Shown here in pieces: positions 11,671 to 23,763 of a stretch of 64,000 bases of DNA (positions are counted from its first letter, which is position 1; every line of letters starts with the position of its first letter). A program made the position numbers and the translations under genes. A model generated the notes under the pieces. The model was not told the origin of the DNA, ran no database searches, and saw nothing but the letters and a program-made list of their open reading frames with translations. Source of the DNA: Periconia sp. R9002 (Eukaryota > Ascomycota > Dothideomycetes > Pleosporales > Periconiaceae); NCBI GenBank assembly GCA_023627715.1, contig JAMAHW010000067.1, forward strand, positions 124,001-188,000, read 5' to 3'.

Positions 11671-14473
11671 ATGATGCCTGGCCCTCACATCCCGCCTGCC
11701 GGGCCTCATCATCCGGGCAGGCGACAGCCAGACCATCAGTACTACCAAATGCCTCCCCAGGCCCATTCGCCTGTCCATCACAATCCCTATGCCGCCTATC
11801 ACCATCCCCAGCACTATGGCCCTCCCCATGCATCGCCCTACCCACCTCAGATGCAGCAGCACATGCAACAATGGTACAATCCTTACCATCAACCACACCC
11901 TCATCAGTATGCGATGCCTCCTCGTCAATTCCAGCCCCAGCCCCACGGTTCCCCCGTAGTCGTTTCCTCCCACCCGCACATGGTGCCTATGCCTCCTCCC
12001 GTCAATCGGGCCATGGGCCAAACACCACCCATTGTGCATTCTCGCACACCTCCCGCTCCGCAAAGGATGCCTACACCACACCGAACTCCGCAGCCGGCAC
12101 CTTCAACACCATCCGTTCATTCACAAGCTGCTCCAATTGCTTCTTCTTCGTCGCCTCCCTCCAATCTGTCTACACCTACACCTCCTCCACCAACTACTCC
12201 ATCCATATCTTCTGTCGTCTCAGCACCGGCTCTCCAGCCAGGCACATATCTCCCATATTACCCCAATCTACCTTGGAAGTCGTTCGATGGAGATGATTTC
12301 CCTCCGCGAGCATCACAGAAAAAGCGCCGACGAAGAGGTCCGGTACAGGCTCAGGAACAAGGCCTTGCTCTACCATCACGCGAACAACCCGTCGAAGACA
12401 AGCCGGAGGCGCAGGAGACAGTTGTGGACGATTCTGAAAAGGCACAATTGGAGGAACCAGAGGATTCGCAGGCATCCACTGGTGCTGCCGTCTCGGAGCC
12501 TGAGCTAGACACTCCGTCCACTTCTCATCCTCCCTCGGAGAACGAATTGACTCACGCTGCAGCTGCATCATCTACCGAATCCGCTCCTGTTAAGCCCTCT
12601 GTTCCAGCGTCCTCGCACGCCCGTTCCCAGACTAAGCCTGCAGTTCCTTTGATTCCTATCCGGTCTGCTAAACCTCCAAGCGTGACTTCTGTAACTCAAA
12701 AATCAGCCAAATCAGCTGCAGTCGAGAACGAGAGTACCAAGGCTGTCACCGAGTCCTCGCCAGGGGCTACTGACGTAGCTCCAGAGACATCCAAAGTCCC
12801 TGCGGCACCCAAGGCGGCACCTAGTTCATGGGCTGCTCTCTTGCGCAAAAACGCACCTGCGCCTGCACCAGCGGCTCCGGCATCAAACGGCGTCCTTTCT
12901 CCCTCCAACGGGCCCCCTGCTCCTATTAGTAATTCATTGGGTGATGTTCTTGCTTCTTTCTCTGTCGAATCCGACAAAAAGCTTTCGTTTCTCGAGCCCC
13001 GTGGTCTTGTAAATACGGGCAATTTGTGTTATATGAATTCTGTAAGCTACTCGCTCCCTCACGCATAATTTGCAACTACTAACATTACAAACCAGATCCT
13101 TCAAATGCTTGTTTTTTGTGTTCCATTTTACGACTTCCTTGATCAGGTTGCGAAGCGCGCTGTGCATAGCTTCAAATCTGAGACACCCCTTGTAGACGCT
13201 ATGTAAGCTACCCCTTGTTCGTCATCACATTACTTTGCTTACACTCACTAGGATTATGTTTATGCGTGACTTCAAGGTTATTGATTCGGCAACCTCCTCG
13301 GAACAGCTCCGTCTCCGACTCAAGGACAATGAGTTGGAGCAATATGGCGAGCCTTTGACCCCTGAATACGTATATGATGTGATCAAACGTCTCCCCCGCT
13401 TCGATAACATGAAGCGAGGTCAACAGGAAGATGCTGAGGAGTTTCTGGGGTTTTTGTTGGCGGGATTGCACGACGAGTGTGCGCAAGTTATCAAATCTAC
13501 CCGATCGGCAAGTGCTGCCGAGAGTGCGTCTTCACCAAAGAGTGAGCGTTCTGGATCAGTCGAGGGAGGATGGCTCGAAGTCGGTCCGAAGCAGAAGTCC
13601 TCAACGACCCAATCATCGGGTGCAATCGAGATCGAGAGCCCAATCACCAAGATTTTTGGTGGCAAGATTCGATCCGAGTATCGTAAGCCGGGCGAGAAAC
13701 CATCAGTCACGCTTGAGCCTTACCAGCCATTGCAGCTGGATATTGGATCACCCGAGATTAACAGCATCGCCGACGCTTTGAAGGGCATGACCCATCTGGA
13801 GACCCTGGACAGTGCTACACGAGGTGGCCGGGCTTCCACTAAGCAGGTCTTCATAGAGACACTGCCTCCAGTGTTGATTCTGCACCTGAAGCGTTTCCAC
13901 TATGACGCTAACGGGCCACAGAAGATTTGGAAGAAAATTGGGTATCCACTTGAGCTAGAGATTCCTAAGGAGGCATTTGCCCCCCACAAGCGGAGCGGAC
14001 TTGCCGCGCGCGGTGGCCCTCCTCGCTACCGTCTCACCGGCGTGGTCTATCACCACGGCAAGAACGCCAGCGGTGGACATTACACCGTTGACCTACGTCG
14101 CCAGGATGGTCGAGAATGGATCCGCATGGATGATACCATCATTCGGCGCATTCGTGCGGATGAGGTTGCAGAAGGGGGTGCCGAGGAGGATCCTAAGGTT
14201 CTTGCGGCCGCGCTCGAGCAACACAAGAACGACGCTAGCAAGAGCAAGAACATGTACGAGCAGATTGGCGTTGGGGAGTATGGTGAAGAGCCGGACAAGG
14301 GCGGATGGAGCAAAGTCAATGGTTCAGAAAAGTCAAGCAACAAGAAGTGGAATGGTCTGGTGAATGGCACGGCGACGCCCAATTCCACCGGCAAGCGAAC
14401 GCCCCTACCCAAGGAGAATGTGCGAGACAACAAAGTAGCATATATTTTGTTTTACGAGCGGATTAATGTTTGA
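11671..14473 (+). CDS. Ubiquitin-specific protease of the Ubp3/USP10 family
   Basis: Exons 11671-13041, 13096-13202 and 13252-14473 (introns of 54 and 49 nt), 899 residues. The N-terminal ~430 residues are low complexity, rich in His/Pro/Tyr and then Ser/Ala/Pro. The Cys box GLVNTGNLCYMNS puts the nucleophile at about residue 453, immediately before the first intron, and continues ILQMLVFCVPFYDFL after it. The His box is GVVYHHGKNASGGHYTVD (~residue 768), and the domain ends KVAYILFYERI. Family members remove ubiquitin; yeast Ubp3 with Bre5 acts in ribophagy and transport, and animal USP10 deubiquitylates 40S proteins. The disordered N-terminus and its length fit Ubp3/USP10. Start ATGATG at 11671 was chosen; the second ATG is equally possible. 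Confidence 0.92.
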
Positions 14474-15397
14474 GGGAAAGAGCGAGTATGCTTGCGGAAG
14501 CTTGGCATGTTACGATTTCTCCCTGTCTATGGGCAGGTCTACCATTTACCACGAAAAAAAAGTTTTATTTTCATGCATTTGCGGTCACCACGGGTGCATG
14601 ACAGTCTCCACTGCATTCAATCGAGCGAGATATCACGACGCCATTTGACGCGTTAGTTGGCTTTGCGTGCAGACGGGGCTGGCCAAGTGCATGTATGTAT
14701 GGAACGGAAGAAGGGGGGGTGATATATACCCTGCCGAGGGGGTAGGTCAGTAGGCATTATGTTGCGGGGAGATAGTCGACAAACAATACCTTTGTTCAAT
14801 TTTTCGCGTGCCATTTGATGCAGCTGGATTATACCTATCATGTGCAATCGTGTTTGTAGATTCTTAGGTATCTACACCTCGTTCTGGTCTAATTGACACC
14901 ATCTTAGACATTGCCAACATGCTGCGTGTCACCATGTTGGTATATGATCGCATAAAACAGAAAAGATTGTATCAATGGTCACGTTCCTATGAATGCCGAG
15001 AATAATTCACAATGCACGACCGTCTCCTCCTTCCCTTCGTAGAAAGAGGTGGTCTGGCGCAATTTGATTACTACGTGCACATACAAATTCAAACTGGGAG
15101 ATATTTTGAATCTCCATAAGCAAGAGTAAGTAAGCAATAGTCGAAATATCCGTCTATTATCCAATGTCACTGCATCTCCCCATCCTCATTTACCCTTTTC
15201 GTCCTATCCATCAATGCTGTTAGCCTTACTTAGTCACTCGTTCACCCCACTACAAAACAAGCTCCGAGCTACCCCGCCATCCTCTTCTCCCCCCACCAAG
15301 ACGGCCCGACCTAACTCTTTTCCAACAACACCTCATCAGAATCACTCAATTGTAGCAAACCTTGGAAGGATTTTCTCTTTGAAGGTTGACGCTTAAG
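14474..15397. other. intergenic, 0.9 kb
   Basis: It lies between two plus-strand genes: the 3' side of the deubiquitinase gene and the promoter of the hydrolase gene, whose leader (15180-15390) is C/T-rich. No open frame with coding features was found. Confidence 0.55.
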
Positions 15398-16385
15398 ATG
15401 CTTATTACGGAGTCTCATCATGATGTGCCTACGAAGGCGGGTGGTGATATGCGTAAGTTGAATATGAACCTCATTTGTCGTTACCAGTTCCGCTATTTAC
15501 CGACATCGCTGGTTTCTAACATAACGGATATGCAAAATAAAACCAGACGAAACCATCATTGACACATAAATACATAGGGATCTTCACATTCCACCCAACG
15601 ATCCCAAACTACAAAAAAGCAAAATTCCCGGGCGTCGTCCTCTTCAGCGAAATCTACCAAGTAACCGGTCCCGTCGCACGCTTCGCGCGCCAAATCGCAT
15701 CCCAAGGCTACATTGTCGCAGCCCCTTCCTCCTACCATGAATTCACATCCCACGAGCCACTCGCCTATGACGTCCCCGGCACCGATGCTGGCAACAAGTG
15801 GAAAGTCGAAAAAGAAGTCTCCGCCTACGACGAAGACGCCACTCTATCGGTAGACCACCTACTCTCGCTACCGACGTGCAATGGACGTATTGGCGCCACA
15901 GGCATGTGCTTAGGTGGACATCTCGCGTTTCGGTGTGCGTTGGATAGTAGAGTTTCCGCGGCGGTGTGTTACTTTGCGACGGATATTCACTCGGGGACGC
16001 TCGGAAAGGGGGGCGATGATAGTCTGAAGAGGTGCGGCGAAATCAAGGCGGAGTTGGTCATGATCCATGGAAAGCTGGATAATCACGTCCCAGCTGAGGG
16101 GCGAGATCTGATTCGGAAGAGGTTGCATGAGGAAAAGGTGACTTTTTCATGGTATGAACCTGCTTGGGCGCAGCGTGAGTTTCTCCTCTCTCTCCCTTTT
16201 CTCCTTCATTTATGCCTAATGAATGAGCAGATGCCTTCATCCGTGACGAACTAAGCAAAGGACGCTACGATGCTGCGCTGTCTGGTGTGTGCTTTGAGAT
16301 GTTGAAGGAGCTTTTCAATCGCACGCTACGCTCTGATATGGGGCCGCGAGATGGAGAGGACCTCGAGGTCGAGGATATCTGTTGA
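15398..16385 (+). CDS. Dienelactone hydrolase family protein
   Basis: Exons 15398-15452, 15578-16174 and 16231-16385, 268 residues. Intron 1 is 125 nt and joins ATGC to GGATC to give MRIFTFHPTIPNY, the expected family start; intron 2 is 56 nt (GTGAGT to GAGCAG). The alpha/beta-hydrolase triad is visible: Cys in GMCLGGH (~residue 128), Asp in IHGKLDNHVP, and His in WAQHAFIRDE, whose codon is split by intron 2. The Glu of FSEIYQ, which positions the Cys in this family, is present. Family enzymes open cyclic esters such as dienelactones formed from aromatic compounds, but many fungal members have unknown substrates. The protein is intact and of normal length. Confidence 0.88.
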
Positions 16386-17824
16386 GTTCTTTGCCGTGTT
16401 TCTAGAATAAATATATACGAGCTGTTGAATACGAAGACATACAACACCCTCCTAGCTTTAATAGACCGCCAAACACGAATGACTTAGCTTCATCTATCTA
16501 TCCACGTTCTCACAACCCAAAATTTCCACTTCTACTCTTCCCTTCATCAAAATTCCCACAAACCGAATATTCTTACATAACCAAACACTATGACAAACAC
16601 CACTGCACCCCGGTTATCCCTTAAATGACAGATACAACTGCTCCCTCCGCTACCCCCACCTCTTCCAGCCCCACCCCTACCTCAACCTCACCCTCTACCT
16701 ACCCAAACAAACCCTTCTCCTCCACCAAAACCGTTTCCAATCTCTCATATATACCCTCCCTCGTAACCCCCTCTTCACACCATACCATGTACTCACCAAC
16801 AAAATCCGCAACCTTGAAAACGCCATCCCCCAATCGTTCCCTATTTCAAACCTCCCACCCACGCCATCAGCCACAAAACCCCAACAAAAAAACGTGAAAA
16901 AAAAGATGAAAACATACATACCTCACACGTCTTCAAAAAAAAAACTCACTTTCCTCGTAAACGAACGCATTACCAAGTAATGGTGTCAGACAAGGGATCT
17001 ATCCCCAGAAGACCGCAGAGTTTCTGGGTGCTTCGGCTCTTCTGGTTTTACGTTTCAAGGGGGGTTTGCAGGAAGAGGGAGGAGTGGTTTTGAAGGACTG
17101 GGTTATGGGAGAATGGCTTCTTGCAAGCCGAGTTGTTGGTTTGTTGTGGAGCTGAGGGTTTATGTGAGTTGGGGGAGGATAGCGCGGCTGAGGTGGTTTT
17201 ATTTGGGATGGAGTTTGAGACGGTCTTGGTGGGGGGTGTTGGGGGGGTTTTTTTGGGGGAGGGGGGGTTGTGGGTATAGGAGGGATATCGAAAGTGTTTT
17301 TTTCTCTCTTCGCAATGGATTGGTGTAGTAAGGAGGAGGGATGTATAGAAGTCTTACGTGGGTCTCGTTTTGTAGTTTTCGAGCGTAGAGGTAGGGTTCT
17401 GCGTCTGGGCCGAAGTTGGCGATAGTGAAGTATTCGTCATCGGTTTCTTCGGGGGTGTTGGGGTGTTGTAGACATGGTGGTTTGCAGATTAATCGGAATT
17501 ATGAATTTGAGGTGGGTTTGACGTGCGTTAAAGACTGGTGGTGCTGTCTAGCGGTAAAGTAGAGGGATGCCACTATATCGAACATTATATATATTGGAGG
17601 ACATGTGCTGTGGCATAGTACAATGTAACTACTGTTCAGCCTTGTTGCCTGCTGTGCAGCACGGCTGCAGTTACAAAAGCGAGCACGGCGTTTTCCGCCA
17701 GGGGGCTTGACACAGCCCCACACCCGAGAGGTATATCCATGCAGTCGTTGCTTCGCTCACCTCACACCGAACATTCACGTTTGAATGAGTCCAGATATAC
17801 ACTCAATAAACCTCCTACACTCAG
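16386..17824. other. gene-poor stretch with one decayed gene candidate
   Basis: The plus-strand frame at 16625-16897 is Ser/Thr/Pro low complexity and appears to be the complement of minus-strand coding-like sequence. Runs of G and T (17200-17300) interrupt the region. The part 17476-17824 holds the upstream side of the ankyrin gene. See the minus-strand relic entry. Confidence 0.45.
16695..17475 (-). pseudogene. probable decayed gene, family not recognised
   Basis: On the minus strand, an ATG in good context (ACCATG) at 17475 starts a reading that breaks at a run of five C (coding strand; bases 17451-17455 read GGGGG). One base further on the frame reads PEETDDEYFTIANFG and PYLYARKLQNETH, followed by a donor GTAAGA at 17357. 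Downstream, coding-like pieces are seen (LLGNAFVYEESE near 16970; CWGFVADGVGGRFEIGNDWG near 16860-16800) with stops between them. I do not recognise the family. A sequencing error in the homopolymer or an unusual splice could also explain the break. Confidence 0.3.
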
Positions 17825-20367
17825 ATGGACCCCCTTTCGATAACAGCTAGTGTCCTCACGCTCATATCTGCGGCTGGCGTGGTGCTCAGAGAGCTAGAAC
17901 GTCTCCGATCGCGGATGAATCCCGATGCAGAGTTTCTTAAGCTTATGAACACTGTAAGCTCCCTCTTCACTCTCCATTCAGAACGGGTGTAACAATATGC
18001 AAGGTGACAGATGTGCAGGTGACATTGACCACCGTTCATGATTGCGCAGACACTCTGAAAAACAGTAAAGCACCAGCAGCGCAGCAGAGTTACCGAGACC
18101 TTCCTTACGCAATCGATAAGGTCCAGGTGTCTCTCAATCGACTTGTTGACTTCATACGGGATAGTCTGCTGAGAAAGGGAAATCGGAGATCTCGGCTCGG
18201 ACTTAGTGAAAGCAAGAAAGAAAAACTCTCAGAGCTTCGTGGATTGGTTTCTGAAGCGCACCAGAATCTCCGACTCATACTGCTCTCTGCAAACCTGTAA
18301 CAAAAAACTCCTGCTTTTATATCTTCTGATGTATTCTGACGTTTTTAGTCGCCAGTCCTCAGCCCTGTTATCAGCCATCGAAGGGGCGGTAATCCTGCAA
18401 AATAACCACCATGTCAAGACTTCAGCAACGCTGGAACAGATAATCACAAAGGTTACAGCCTTAGAAGAAAGAGAATCGATAGGAATTATTGCAGCTAGTG
18501 AAGGAAATGAAACTTCTGTGGTATTTGCTGACCCCCGGTTAGACCAAAAGCAACCGAATGAAGTCGAAAATTTAGCAACATCCAGTCAGCTCCGTATCAC
18601 CACATCAGTTCCATTGAAGCGATGCGGCCCGTCATGCAACTGCCAATGCCATGTTAGGACACAATATCGCAGTCCCCAATGGTTATCAGCGGTCGTGGGA
18701 TCCCTCTTTTACTCTTCCTCGAATAATCCGGCTTTGGACATACGTCCATGCAATTCGACCAGATGCCTGCGGTCTCAGTCTACTTCATCATCGCGCTTCA
18801 CTTATTACTTCCCTACTTGGATGATGCAAAGCGTTATCGTATACTCTACATGGGGCAACATAAACGGCATAAATTCATCCTGGTTCGTCAAAATGCCAAG
18901 GGAAATTGATGACAACAGTGTGTGCTGGCATTATATTGCACATAAACGTAGTGAAAAGATAAAAGAACTTCTTCAACGAAAAGAAATGTCCCCGTATGAT
19001 ATTTCGCCTCAGGGTCACTCGGTGCTTCATGTATGTCTGAAATTCAGTGGAAGCATACAAACTTCTGAATGGTACCAATTCTGATCCATATATAGTGGGC
19101 TTTGGATGCAATGCAGTTGGAAATCTGCTCTTTGTTAGTGGCGGCTGGAGCTGAGTGGCATTTGAAAGATAGGAACGGAATGTAAGTTCGTTCTTCAAAT
19201 TGATATCAAAAGATTTGGCCTGACTAAGTGTTCCCTGGTAGATCTCCGGCAGATACAGCATGGGTCAAAATTCTAGAAAAGAAGCGTATGACCCCTGCTA
19301 TTAAAAGGCTGAAGGATCTGGTTGGCTCAGAGGATTCGTTTGACTCGAATCTCAATCCGATACACCGAACAATAGTAGGCTTATCAATCGCCGATATTCA
19401 AGAGCAAATCAACCTCGAACCGTCAAGAATTAATGACTGTGATTGGACTGGAAAATCACCCCTGATGTGGGCAGCTCTACGAGCAGATCCTTCCACTGTT
19501 CAATTATTACTTTCTCACCACGCTTGTGTGGACCTGAAGGACTCGGAAGGCAGCACCGCGCTTCATTATGCCTGTTTAGTAGGCTCTTTTCAATGCGTCA
19601 AACAGTTGCTTGATGCAGGAGCTGACCCAACCGTCTCCAATGCTCATGGTCAAACTCCTCTCCATAGCGCAATGCTTTCAAAATTACCACAACACCTTCT
19701 AGAAGACCTTATCTTGGAGTTCACAAAACAAAAAGCAGATATCGAAGCTCGGGGTTTTGCTGGCTTCACACCACTATTCAACGCCGTCGATTCGGGAAAC
19801 TGTTCCGCTATTAAAGCTTTGGCAAATTTTGGTGCTGACATAAACATGCTCTCCTACAAGGAGTACCCACCTCTCTCCAGGGCAATTTTCAATTCCGACC
19901 TCAAATCTATTAAGACTCTATGCGATCTTGGTGCTCATTTTCGCTGGAATACAACGTCACGAGATTCGGACAACGTTTTCATGGAAGCGGCCATGTATGG
20001 CACCGTGGAGGTCATGAATACTCTTGCCAACTCCGACGCGCAACCGATCGAATACGACCCGGACGAAATTGAAGATTGGTTCACCAACTGGCGTGCAGAT
20101 GAGATTATACATGGTCGACGATTCCCCCCAGATGAAGAGCGTGCTGCCTTCCAAAATCTACTCGACAAGAAAGGAATCAAAATCGACTCTTCCACACAGA
20201 GTTCGACTGAAGACGAAGACGTATCGCACGAAAGTGACGAAGCTGATCAAGATACCGATGATGAAGAACAGTCTGAGCTCTTTGAGGATGCTTTGGAAAG
20301 CTTTTCTCCTTCGACTGAGACGGAAATAGTCGAGAGATGTGCGAGACCTATCATTGTATCTCCTTAA
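17825..20367 (+). CDS. Ankyrin-repeat protein with fungal STAND-type N-terminal helical domain
   Basis: Five exons: 17825-17953, 18004-18296, 18349-19030, 19096-19181, 19242-20367; 771 residues. The N-terminus MDPLSITASVLTLISAAGVV is the helical domain found at the front of many fungal NLR-like and ankyrin proteins. Residues ~140-400 have no clear domain but include a Cys cluster CGPSCNCQCH. Ankyrin repeats run from about residue 395 (exon 4 gives WALDAMQLEICSLLVAAGAE) through DWTGKSPLMWAALRADPSTV, GSTALHYACLVGSFQCVKQL and GQTPLHSAMLSK to about 660. The tail (~690-750) is acidic (DEDVSHESDEADQDTDDEEQ). Ankyrin repeats bind protein partners; no catalytic domain is visible. By N-terminus and repeats it is related to fungal non-self recognition proteins, but its role is not shown. 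Confidence 0.8.
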
Positions 20368-21360
20368 TCGGTGCTTTTCTTCGCGTGTTTTTGTATAATT
20401 GGAGTAATGTGGAAACAGAGTTGGAGGAAGCTTGTTTCATCAACGACTTGAATCTGTAGAGATTCAGGATATTTCAGGGGCTTGACTTGTAACTAGAAAT
20501 GTTCCAAGACCGCTCTATAGTTTTCCGGCACTATCAGCGAAACTGACTGACCCGGTCTGGACATACCCTTGTACTAGAACATCTACGTTCCGAGCTCGTT
20601 TATGTCCGCCAAGTACCGTTCTGGACGTCGGAATGTCTTCATGTGAGTCAAACTCAGTCCGGGTTGCACAACGTTGGCTTCAACAGCCTTTTAACGTTGG
20701 ATTTCAAGCTCATGTAAACGCCGAGAGACGCTATTTCGCTTGCGAATCGCGACTAACGTGATCTTCCTGGAGGAAGACTTGCACTTACCAATGAACGATG
20801 TAAGTGCGAAGGCGGAATCGTACATTGTAGCGGCCATTACTGGTACTCACCCTCCCGAATACAAGTACATCGACTCAATCATTCTCATTGAAACCCGTCA
20901 ATCTTTCATGTTTTATGAATATAGAGTTTCTGTCGTAGAATGCAGCACCTTGAGATAATATCAGAAGCTTGACAAAGGCGTAAGTTGACACAATTTGCGT
21001 TAAAACCAAGGCAATTAGCTTACCAAGAGGAAGGAGCAACAGAATAGCTAGAAATGCGGGTCGCCGCGAAGTTTGAACGAATTTATCAAGACTGCCTTGT
21101 CTATCTAGCCCAAACAGCTGTCCTCCGGCAAATATACCGACAGAATAATTTGGAGGTAACTTTCAAGGAGTAACACCGTTAGGTCTGAGATAAATGCTAC
21201 AGTCTACTATCTATAATATCATGTCGAGATGCTGAATCGAATAAACTTTACGACAAGTATCCCCATCTTCGTCCTTCCAATTCATCTGGAGTGTTACCAT
21301 TACAATTCACTCATCCTTAAGAAAGCATCTCCCACCGCGCAGCTAAATCCAACCCACCCC
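20368..21360. other. intergenic, 1 kb
   Basis: It is the 3' side of the ankyrin gene and of the convergent SDR gene. A 72-residue plus-strand frame at 20740 has no motif or splice partner. I see no gene. Confidence 0.5.
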
Positions 21361-22342
21361 TCAGACCTTTGAATGACCATCCACCTGGCGAACCTTCTCA
21401 AATATCGTACTAATATCCACAAACTCAGAACCTTGCAACCCAAGCTTCAAAAATCCCGGATCCTCAAACTCTTCTTTCCTGGTAATCAACTCATCTACAT
21501 CCCAATTTGCCCAAACAAACCGGCCATGCAAGAATGCAGCCTGTTTGGTCGAAGCCCAAACGGCAAACGCACCGGGAAGCTGAGCTATAGTGCTTCGGTT
21601 AGCAATACAACCTCGACGACGCAGCAAGTTTTGACATCTTACCTTCGTCCCAAATAACAGAGTCCAACACTTCCTGCGGCGCGTTCTTTGTAGCTTCAGT
21701 GAGGATAGCCCCGGGATGCACGTTGACTATCTGACACTCAGTAGCAGCAATTTCACCCGCGAGGAGCTGCAGCGTATGTGCGAAAGCGGCTTTGCTCGTG
21801 CTATATGCAGCTTGAAAAGGCGCAGGATTACTATGAGCCATGAAGCTAGATATATTAACAATGGCTTTGGGTGCTGTCGAGCTCTCGAAAAATCGCGCCA
21901 CCATGGAAAAATTCGCAAAGACATTAAAGTTGAATGCAGCGCGAAGTTTCGATAAGAAAGGTCCTACAGGGTTCGCAGATCCGCTAGCTGAGTACGCGGC
22001 ATTGAGGACAAGGACATCCACGGTAATTTGATCGCTGTGGAGATGCTGCCAGAGGTTTTCGATGCTGGTTTCGTCGTTGAGGTCGCAGATGTATGGTTTG
22101 ATGATGGTTGCTGTGGATGATTCTGTGAGGCTTTTCACTGCGCGGTCGAGGGTCTCTTGTCGGGTTCCGGTTAGGATGACGCGAGATGCGTTGGCTTGGA
22201 TGTAGGCTTGTGCGATGGAGTAACCGATGCCCCTGGATGAGCCTGTTATTAGCACAGTCCGGCCTATTTGGTCATTGGCCTGAGCGGTTGGGGAGATAGT
22301 GGGATATGGAGTGTGATGGAAAACTTTCGTTGTGGATGCCAT
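21361..22342 (-). CDS. Short-chain dehydrogenase/reductase
   Basis: Exon 1 22342-21643 and exon 2 21584-21361 (intron of 58 nt, GTAAGA to TATAG), 307 residues. The NAD(P)-binding motif TGSSRGIG is at residues 33-40, the NNAG position reads NAAYS (~114), the catalytic Ser is in VNISSF (~165), and the YxxxK pair is Y180/K184 in AAYSTSK. The exon 2 reading QLPGAFAVWASTKQAAFLHGR resembles the C-terminal segment of fungal SDRs. It is a classical SDR of normal length; the substrate cannot be told. It is divergent from the bZIP/DUF3425 regulator with 372 bases between the two starts, so they may share regulation. Confidence 0.88.
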
Positions 22343-22714
22343 TGTTGAAGATTATAAATATGGTTGGTATTGTATCATTGATGTATTAACGTCTTTTGAA
22401 GGGACCGCCCGTTTGTAAAGTGTAGAGACTCAGGAATGAGGCATTAGCGAACTTTAAATATTGAGTTATACACTCGTTCTAAAGAACGACGATGAATTTA
22501 TTTTTGGTGTGGCTCACATCTTCGAATTGTAGCTATAATCGTCGTTGTAGGAGTCGTAAAAGCCTCTCGCTTTGATTGGTTGGCTTCATTGCTGGCTTAC
22601 CCTGCAAGATGAGCCACCTCGATTTCAACCTCAAGTGCTTGGCTTAGTTGGTCTTCCCTTCCTGACTAATCGCAACCTCAGCTTGCCGGTGAGAAATTTT
22701 GCATCTTATCGACG
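22343..22714. promoter_or_regulatory. divergent intergenic region between SDR and bZIP/DUF3425 genes
   Basis: It must hold the promoters of both genes. I cannot point to a defined operator. Confidence 0.4.
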
Positions 22715-23763
22715 ATGACGATGAGTGCATCTACATCTTCTAGCGCAGCAGTACAAACATCTATGAACGCTGAAATGGCAGATCGTGCGCAGTCACTCGT
22801 GGAACATGAGCAAGGGAAATCTTCGGTGAAGCCAGGAAGACCGAAGCGGCATATCACAGAGAGGCGACGGATGCAGGGGAGAGCTGCACAAAGGAGGTTC
22901 AGTGCGTAGAATGCACTCGCTTCAGAATCGGAAAATTTTCTAATCCAATAGCAGGAGAAAAGCAGAAGGCTCACGCGGCGGCCGCTGGTTTAGCAGCAAC
23001 CACTAGTTCGGAAGTGCCTATGGATGCTGTCAACGCCACCCATAAGCCAGATAACCTAAATGTTGCTTTTACGGATGAATCGTTCGTTGCTCTAGATTTG
23101 AACAGCCAATCACAATTGTGGAATACGAATTTCAATGACACGGAAATCTTGCAATCCATCACAACGACTACTGGCTCACCCCTCAGCCCGTTTGTAGGGC
23201 CGCCAATGCCCACCACATATAGTAACCCGAGCACTCCTTTTGCACAACCCCATAGCGCAAGCGTAAGCATCCCAATGGACAGTTACATACGAGTTAAGCG
23301 CTATTCCTTCCACGCCGCATGCATGGAAAACGCAATCATCCTCGGCTTCACCACTGCGCAACTGAAGGAACATAGATGCGGTGGCGACCGTTTAGCCTCG
23401 CCATGGATAAGCCAGCACGCGAACACCATGCTCAACGAGCACTCTGTCGTTCCCGACTTGTCTCCAAGCGAGGGCCAGAAAAAACATGACCATGACTTGT
23501 ACATGGATTGTTTACCGTTCAAAGATTTTCGAGAAAAGCTGCTGGCGCTGCGGTCGGTGGAACCAAAGATCTTTGACGAACAGGATTTTATTCATGATTT
23601 GGATTATCGGGACGCTATGCAGTGCTGGGGACCGACGCCGTGGGAGGATAAGTCTTGGGAGGTGCAGGAATGGTTTTTGAGGAAGTGGTGGATGATTACT
23701 GGTGGGGAGAATGGACCGATGGGAACGGGTAGTCGGTGGTGGAGGATGCTGCGTGGGGAATGA
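22715..23763 (+). CDS. bZIP-like regulator with DUF3425 C-terminal domain
   Basis: Exons 22715-22901 and 22955-23763 (intron of 53 nt; two acceptors 3 nt apart, the downstream one giving the better sequence), 331 residues. The basic region reads RRRMQGRAAQRRFREKQK. The Asn that is nearly invariant in bZIP proteins is Gly here, and no leucine heptads follow (AHAAAAGLAATTSSE). The C-terminal half matches the DUF3425 pattern: DLYMDCLPFKDFREKLL, then PWEDKSWEVQEWFLRKWW. DUF3425 proteins are fungal regulators, many linked to metabolite or stress genes. DNA binding by this copy is doubtful without the Asn and zipper, or it may bind with a partner. The divergent SDR is a candidate target (inference). 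A second ATG, two codons downstream at 22721, could also be used. Confidence 0.78.

Noticed and set aside
11556..12296. Plus- and minus-strand frames of 246 and 156 codons
   Set aside because: They overlap the His/Pro/Ser-rich N-terminus of the deubiquitinase, where biased composition removes stops in other frames.
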